64,000 bases of DNA from an uncultured Ruminococcus sp. GTDB taxonomy: Bacteria; Bacillota; Clostridia; Oscillospirales; Ruminococcaceae. Below are positions 59,013-64,000 of this stretch, in pieces (within the stretch, counting starts at the first letter, position 1; each line of letters begins with the position of its first letter). The notes beneath the pieces are model-generated. The model saw only the letters and a list, made by a program, of their open reading frames with translations, did not search any database and was not told the DNA's origin. The translations under genes and the position numbers were made by a program. The DNA lies in the NCBI GenBank assembly GCA_946413815.1, contig CAMKMD010000011.1, forward strand, positions 1 to 64,000. Direction: 5' to 3'.

Positions 59013-62000
59013 TTATGCACCTTGCACAGGTGTATCATCCTGAGCCGCAGATGCTATGACACCGACTGCCTGCTTCATAAGGTCAAAGGGCCGGAGTTTC
59101 GGGGTCAGCTTGACCGATACGTAGGATTTGCCGGAGCCGTTGAAGGTTATCTGACCCTTGTAGGCCTTCCCGAGAGCGGATATCTGCGCCGGACCGAGGT
59201 ATTCTGTGTAGAAGTACATCTGTCCGTTCTTCTGGGATATCTCCGTTATGCCGAGGTGTGCCGCCTGATTTCTCAGGAGGGATACCTCTATCAGTCCGAG
59301 GACGGATTTCGGCGGATCGCCGTAGCGGTCTATGAGCTCATCGGTGAGGTCCAGCCTTGCCTCCTCCGTGGTGACATACATTATCTTCCGGTAGATGTCA
59401 AGGCGCTGGTTGAGGCTGGGGATATACTTCTCGGGGATATGCGCGTCTATCTGTATATCCACAAGACACTCCGGCACCTTATCAGGTCTCTCGCCCTTCT
59501 CCTCTGCTATGGCCTCGGACAGGAGGCGGAGGTACATATCGTAGCCGACAGCCTCCATGTGGCCGTGCTGACTGCCGCCGAGTATGCTTCCCGCACCTCT
59601 TATCTCAAGGTCGCGGACAGCTATACGGAAGCCGCTGCCGAACTGGGTGAACTCCTTCATGGCTTCAAGACGCTTGGAGGCTATCTCCGTGAGCACCTTG
59701 TCCCTGCGGTAGGTGAAGAAGGCGTAGCCCCTGCGGTTGGAGCGTCCCACACGTCCTCTCAGCTGATAGAGCTGGGAAAGGCCGAAGCGGTCGGAATCCT
59801 CTATGATGAGGGTATTGACATTCGGGACATCAACTCCGGTCTCGATGATGGTGGTGCAGACGAGTATGTCTATCTCGTGGTCAACGAGCTGCTGCCATAT
59901 GGAAGACATCTGGTCCTCGTTCATCTGGCCGTGGGCGTAGGCTATGCGTGCATCGGGAAGAAGCTCCTGAAGCCGTCCTGCGCAGCCCTGTATGGTCTCT
60001 ATCCGGTTGTGTATGTAGTATACCTGTCCTCCGCGGCGCAGCTCCCTGACTATGGCCTGCACCACAGCGGCGGTGTTGTATTCTATGACGTAGGTCTGAA
60101 CGGGGTATCTGTCCTGGGGAGGTTCCTCGAGTACTGACATATCACGTATGCCGCTCATGGCCATATTCAGTGTACGGGGTATGGGGGTAGCTGAGAGCAT
60201 GAGCACATCAACTCCCGTAAAGGCCTCCTTGAACCGCTCCTTCTGTGCAACGCCGAAGCGCTGCTCCTCGTCGATTATGGCAAGGCCCAGGTCACGGAAC
60301 TGCACGCTCTTCTGTATTATCTTGTGGGTGCCGATAAGGACATCAATACGTCCGTCCTTCAGCTTCTTTATTATCTCCGCCTGCTGCTTCGGGGTGCGGT
60401 AGCGGGAAAGGAGCTCCACATTCACGGGGGAGTGCTCAAAGCGGCGCAGGGCCGTCTGATAGTGCTGGAAGGCGAGTACGGTGGTAGGTGCGAGTATAGC
60501 GCACTGCTTTCCGCCGAGGACGCACTTCATGGCCGCCCTTAGAGCGACCTCCGTCTTTCCGAATCCAACGTCTCCGCAGAGAAGCCTCTCCATAGGTCTC
60601 GGACGCTCCATATCCGCCTTTATCTCGGATATGGCCTGTATCTGGTCATCGGTCTCCACGTATGGGAAGCGGTTCTCGAAATCATGCTGTATCTCGTCAT
60701 CGGGATAGAAGGCATAGCCCACGCTCTTCTCGCGCTTGGCATAGAGAGCTATGAGCTCATGTGCCATATCCTTCACGGCACGCTTTACGTTGGAGCGCGT
60801 CTTCTGCCAGTCGTTGGAAGAGAGCTTGTTCAGCTTTACTCCCGAATCGTCACGTGGGCCGATATACTTCGATACCATATCGAGCTGTGTGACGGGTATG
60901 TAAAGCTTATCCGTACCGGCGTACTGTATGGTGATATAGTCCTTGGTAACGCCCTCCAGCTCCAGCTTGCGTATGCCTATGAAACGGCCTATACCGTGGG
61001 ATACGTGTACTATAAGGTCGCCCTCGGTGATATCCGCAAGGCTGCGTATCTCCTCCGCCTTGTTTCTCTTCGGGCGGCGGCGCTTGCCGGAGCTCTCCGT
61101 CTGCCTGCCCTGTGTCATAACGGCGGTGTGTATCTCCGGATACTCAGCTCCGCCGCTGAAGCAGCCCGCCATGAGTACTACTCTTCCCGGCTGCGGCTGT
61201 ACACCATCACTCATCAGGTCGCAGGGTATGCCGTCATCCTCTATGTCCTTGCGGAGTATGGGCAGAGTCTTCTCGCTGCCGGCGGCAAGTATCACCTGCC
61301 AATTGCGGGAGATGTAGTCATGCAGGTCCTCGGTGAGCTGTTTCAGCTCGCCGCCCCAGGCAGAGGTCTGCATGGCCTCGAAGCCTATAAGACGCTTATA
61401 GCTGATGCGCTCGCCGCCCTGCAGGAAGCTGCTCATATAGAAGCATACCTTCTTCTCGGCGATAAGCTGCACCTGCGGCAGCTCGAGGAAGAAGCCGTCA
61501 AGCCCCTTGCAGAGCTGTCCGTCCTCCATGAGTATCTTCACATCCTCGGAGAAACGGGTGGTAAGGCCTCCTGCTGCCTCCATTATGGCTGAATAGTCGC
61601 TGAAGAATACGGCGCCGTCTATGTAATCGAATACTGTGGAAGGCTCACCGTAGATAAGGGCGGAATACTTCACGCTGTGGGGAAGTATCTCTCCGGCTCT
61701 CAGTCTGCGTACATCGGCGCCGAGATGCTCGCGGACTGCAGCAGCGTGCTTTCCGCGCACTTTTTTGCAGAGCTCCTCTATCTTGTCGGCAAGCTCGTTG
61801 CCGTCGCAGAGTATCTCCCCTGCCGGTGATATCTCAACGGTCTCAAGGGGGTCGCTGCGGCGCTGTGTATCCGTATCGAACTCGCTTATGGAATCGACGG
61901 TCTCGCCCCATAGCTCGATACGCACGGGGCGGTCGGCCTGTACGGGGTAGATATCAAGGATATCGCCGCGGATGGAGAACTGTGAAGGGCCCTCCACCTT

Positions 62001-62498
62001 CTCGCAGCGCTGATAGCCGCTCCTTGCAAGGGCTTCCGCCGTTTCACGGAGACTCAGCTCCTGTCCGGTCTTTATCTCCATGGCAGCGGCTATAAGGACG
62101 CCTACGGGTATGACCGGCTGCATGACAGCCTCTATGCTGGCGCATATAACGCCGCACCTGCCCCTGAGCGCACGGCTGAGGGCTGAGATGCGCATATACT
62201 CATACTCATGGCTGGAGCTGTCCGCCGGAGTGAATACCAGTTCCTTTGAGGGGAACAATACGGCAGAGCTCTCCCCCGCCATCATGTTTATATCGTCACA
62301 GAGCCTCTTTGCTTCAGCCTCGGACGCAGTCACGGCAAGGCTTATCCTGCCGCCGGCGGAAACTGTATGCAGGAGCTGTGCCCTGTGTATATGGGAAAGA
62401 CCTGTCACAGAGACAGGTGATATCCTTTTTTCAATTGACTCCTGCACGCTCTTAAAGCCCTGCAGTCTGCTGAATACTGAACTGAAAATAGTTTCCAT
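59013..62498 (-). CDS. mfd: Transcription-repair coupling factor Mfd
   Basis: Removes RNA polymerase stalled at DNA lesions and recruits UvrABC. 1161 residues, full length. It has a UvrB-like N-terminal module, then an RNA polymerase-interacting domain (VHVSHGIGRFIGIRKLELEG). The SF2 translocase follows, with Walker A CGDVGFGKTEVALRA, the DEEQ box (IIDEEQRFGV) and SATPIPRTLNMAMSG. The TRG motif region is QLRGRVGRSNRRGYAFF, followed by a C-terminal D7 domain. GGGGAGG precedes the ATG. It lies 31 bases downstream of pth, as in many Firmicutes. Confidence 0.97.
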   Translation of the reverse strand: METIFSSVFSRLQGFKSVQESIEKRISPVSVTGLSHIHRAQLLHTVSAGGRISLAVTASEAEAKRLCDDINMMAGESSAVLFPSKELVFTPADSSSHEYEYMRISALSRALRGRCGVICASIEAVMQPVIPVGVLIAAAMEIKTGQELSLRETAEALARSGYQRCEKVEGPSQFSIRGDILDIYPVQADRPVRIELWGETVDSISEFDTDTQRRSDPLETVEISPAGEILCDGNELADKIEELCKKVRGKHAAAVREHLGADVRRLRAGEILPHSVKYSALIYGEPSTVFDYIDGAVFFSDYSAIMEAAGGLTTRFSEDVKILMEDGQLCKGLDGFFLELPQVQLIAEKKVCFYMSSFLQGGERISYKRLIGFEAMQTSAWGGELKQLTEDLHDYISRNWQVILAAGSEKTLPILRKDIEDDGIPCDLMSDGVQPQPGRVVLMAGCFSGGAEYPEIHTAVMTQGRQTESSGKRRRPKRNKAEEIRSLADITEGDLIVHVSHGIGRFIGIRKLELEGVTKDYITIQYAGTDKLYIPVTQLDMVSKYIGPRDDSGVKLNKLSSNDWQKTRSNVKRAVKDMAHELIALYAKREKSVGYAFYPDDEIQHDFENRFPYVETDDQIQAISEIKADMERPRPMERLLCGDVGFGKTEVALRAAMKCVLGGKQCAILAPTTVLAFQHYQTALRRFEHSPVNVELLSRYRTPKQQAEIIKKLKDGRIDVLIGTHKIIQKSVQFRDLGLAIIDEEQRFGVAQKERFKEAFTGVDVLMLSATPIPRTLNMAMSGIRDMSVLEEPPQDRYPVQTYVIEYNTAAVVQAIVRELRRGGQVYYIHNRIETIQGCAGRLQELLPDARIAYAHGQMNEDQMSSIWQQLVDHEIDILVCTTIIETGVDVPNVNTLIIEDSDRFGLSQLYQLRGRVGRSNRRGYAFFTYRRDKVLTEIASKRLEAMKEFTQFGSGFRIAVRDLEIRGAGSILGGSQHGHMEAVGYDMYLRLLSEAIAEEKGERPDKVPECLVDIQIDAHIPEKYIPSLNQRLDIYRKIMYVTTEEARLDLTDELIDRYGDPPKSVLGLIEVSLLRNQAAHLGITEISQKNGQMYFYTEYLGPAQISALGKAYKGQITFNGSGKSYVSVKLTPKLRPFDLMKQAVGVIASAAQDDTPVQGA

Positions 62499-62529
62499 AC
62501 TGCCTCCCCGGCCGGTTTTTCGGATAGTC

Positions 62530-63156
62530 TTATGAATTATACTTGTTCATGGCCTCATCGGTCTTGCCCTGCACCATGAGCTTCACGCACTCACAGGCAT
62601 TCTCAGCGGCCTGCTTCAGGAGAGCGGCGTCCTCCTTCGAGAATTTGCCGAGCACCCATTTTGCAAGGTCGTAATCGGGATGGGGCTTCTTGCCTACCCC
62701 CATCTTTATGCGGGGGAAGTCCTCGCGGCCGGTGAGCTCGACTATGGAGCGCATACCGTTATGGCCGCCGTGGCTGCCCTTGCGACGTATGCGGAGCTTT
62801 CCGGGATCGAGGGATATATCGTCATAGATAACGATGAGCTTCTCTGCGTCCACCTTGTAGAACTCGAGAGCCTGCACTATGGATTCGCCGCTGTTGTTCA
62901 TATAGGTAGTGGGCTTGAGGAGAAGACAACGCTTTCCCTCTATGGTGACCTCTGCGGTCTTGCCCTTGAAGCGCAGGCGGCTGATGCTCGTGCCGAGCTG
63001 CTCTGCAAGCATATCTATGGTGAAGAAGCCGGCATTATGCCTGCTCCCCTCATACTCCATGCCCGGATTGCCGAGACCGGCTATCACATATTCTATTTTA
63101 CCTCCCGGCGCAGGCGAATTCTGCGAGATACGGTCGAACACATCAAAAATACTCAT
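62530..63156 (-). CDS. pth: Peptidyl-tRNA hydrolase
   Basis: Frees tRNA from prematurely released peptidyl-tRNA. 208 residues. Motifs: YVIAGLGNPGMEYEGSRHNAGF with the catalytic His, KPTTYMNNSGESI, DDISLDPGKLRIRRKGSHGGHNG and PRIKMGVGKKP. The ATG at 63156 was chosen (AAAGGAG 8 bases upstream); a longer frame to 63204 overlaps the divergent control region. Ends 31 bases before mfd. Confidence 0.96.
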   Translation of the reverse strand: MSIFDVFDRISQNSPAPGGKIEYVIAGLGNPGMEYEGSRHNAGFFTIDMLAEQLGTSISRLRFKGKTAEVTIEGKRCLLLKPTTYMNNSGESIVQALEFYKVDAEKLIVIYDDISLDPGKLRIRRKGSHGGHNGMRSIVELTGREDFPRIKMGVGKKPHPDYDLAKWVLGKFSKEDAALLKQAAENACECVKLMVQGKTDEAMNKYNS

Positions 63157-63221
63157 TGGTATACTCCTTTGCGAAATGCGTTTATTCTGCTCTCCCCGTG
63201 ACATACTATATCCGAGGTGAG

Positions 63222-64000
63222 ATGATGTACGATAATAAAGAAAGGCTGCTCCCGGAGCTCTCAGCGTCCCTTGAACGCATAAAAGAGCTTACGGGCGGCT
63301 CCTCCGATATACTGACAAACCGGTTCATCACCGGAAAGATAAACTGCGCCCTTATATGCTGTGAGGGTATGTTCTCCACCCAGACACTTGCCGAGCTCAT
63401 ACTTGCCCCTGTCACAGGTATAGAGCCCATGCCGTCTGCGGAGGCTCTGCTCCGGCACATTGAAGATGATATGCTCCTCTCTGCCGACCGTCCCACGGCA
63501 GAGGACTACTCCTCTCTCCTGCACCTTGTGTACTCCGGCTTTGCCGTCCTCCTTGCGGACGGCAGCACCCGCGCTCTCGGCTTCGGAGTGCAGGGGTACT
63601 CCACACGGGGTATACAGGAGCCCTCCGGCGAGGGCAATATCATGGGCAGCCATGAGGGCTTCACGGAGACGGTGCGAACGAATATGTCCATGATACGCCG
63701 CCGTCTGCGCACTCCCGAGCTGGTCATGGAGCTCACACAGGCCGGTGAAGGCTCTCCCACTGATGTATGTATCTGCTATATGAAGGACAGGGTGCCGGAG
63801 GAGCTTATAGACGGCGTGCGCCGCTCTCTCGGCAGTATAAAGGCAGAGGCCGTTCTCTCCTCGGGGTATGTACGCCCCTTTCTTGAAAAGCGCCGCTTCG
63901 AGCTCTTCAGCTCGACCGGCATCACGGAGCGTCCGGATGTCCTCTGCGCACGGCTTATCGAGGGCAGGGCGGCTGTACTCACTGACGGCATACCCTTCGC
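63222..64000 (+). CDS. Spore germination protein, GerA family (GerAA/SpoVAF type), 3' end cut off
   Basis: The frame opens at 63222 behind GAGGTGA and is still open at the window edge (259 residues seen of ~450-500). The seen part covers the N-terminal soluble domain of GerA receptors: ALGFGVQGYSTRGIQEPSGE, GSHEGFTETVRTNMSMIRRR, DVCICYMKDRVPEEL and SSTGITERPDVLCARLIEGR. The membrane helices lie beyond the window. It should be the A subunit of a germinant receptor or a SpoVAF-like protein; partner genes are not visible. Divergent from pth. Confidence 0.93.
   Translation, partial: MMYDNKERLLPELSASLERIKELTGGSSDILTNRFITGKINCALICCEGMFSTQTLAELILAPVTGIEPMPSAEALLRHIEDDMLLSADRPTAEDYSSLLHLVYSGFAVLLADGSTRALGFGVQGYSTRGIQEPSGEGNIMGSHEGFTETVRTNMSMIRRRLRTPELVMELTQAGEGSPTDVCICYMKDRVPEELIDGVRRSLGSIKAEAVLSSGYVRPFLEKRRFELFSSTGITERPDVLCARLIEGRAAVLTDGIPF

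Noticed and set aside
59004-61592. Two plus-strand frames of 377 and 302 codons within mfd
   Set aside because: Both are antisense shadows of Mfd, whose motifs are intact throughout.
1-64000. CRISPR array
   Set aside because: No run of regularly spaced identical repeats was seen; the repeats present are dispersed hairpins or att sequences.

Overview
The window looks like chromosome from a Gram-positive, endospore-forming, plant-fibre- or gut-associated Ruminococcus-like member of the Clostridia. Pointers are Clostridial-type promoters and ribosome binding sites, two secreted proteins with dockerin modules, BspA-like leucine-rich surface proteins, a GerA-type spore germination protein, a eukaryote/archaea-type prolyl-tRNA synthetase and many small lipoproteins. 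No single gene fixes the species.

Layout. Positions 1-19700 are mostly core genome: argG (3' end cut off), a coupled pair of leucine-rich-repeat surface proteins, a PP2C phosphatase/TatD/LCP-like operon, a SLOG protein, alr, a TatD-associated radical SAM protein, a Na/Pi cotransporter, a tRNA-Gln, proS, miaB, a lipoprotein, and rplM-rpsI. Positions 19701-30773 form an integrated element of about 11 kb inserted at the 3' end of rpsI. It is bounded by a duplicated att sequence and carries a cyclase-like cargo gene, integrase, Xre regulator, excisionase-like protein, P4-type primase/helicase, an oriT-like inverted repeat, mobC without a relaxase, and then a sigma/anti-sigma pair followed by two paralogous dockerin proteins. 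Positions 30917-36338 hold a two-gene operon made of a membrane-anchored TIR protein with a large propeller-like region, and a membrane protein with two Rossmann (TrkA-N/RCK-like) domains and a C-terminal RyR domain. Positions 36827-39904 are a second sigma/anti-sigma pair. Positions 40131-43639 are tandem polytopic membrane paralogues. Positions 43955-48568 hold a DUF2975/YozG-type regulator pair under striking palindromic operators, an alpha/beta hydrolase and an MBOAT/SGNH acylation pair. The rest is housekeeping: ispE, aminotransferase, Lrp/AsnC regulator, PHP phosphatase, ACT-PFL pair, phosphotransferase, PrsW protease, patatin, mfd, pth and a partial gerA-type gene.

Intergenic space is rich in hairpins. 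One family of about 140 bp with short terminal inverted repeats occurs three times (10.9, 36.7 and 48.6 kb), and a second family occurs twice (18.4 and 36.5 kb). Two intergenic regions (13.35-13.50 kb and 30.31-30.47 kb) have a promoter, a structured body and a terminator but no gene, and are candidate small RNAs.

The best candidates for undescribed biology are the TIR/RyR membrane operon (sensor outside, TIR inside, next to a nucleotide-binding RyR membrane protein) and the rpsI-targeting element with its solitary class III-like cyclase cargo and mirrored flank.
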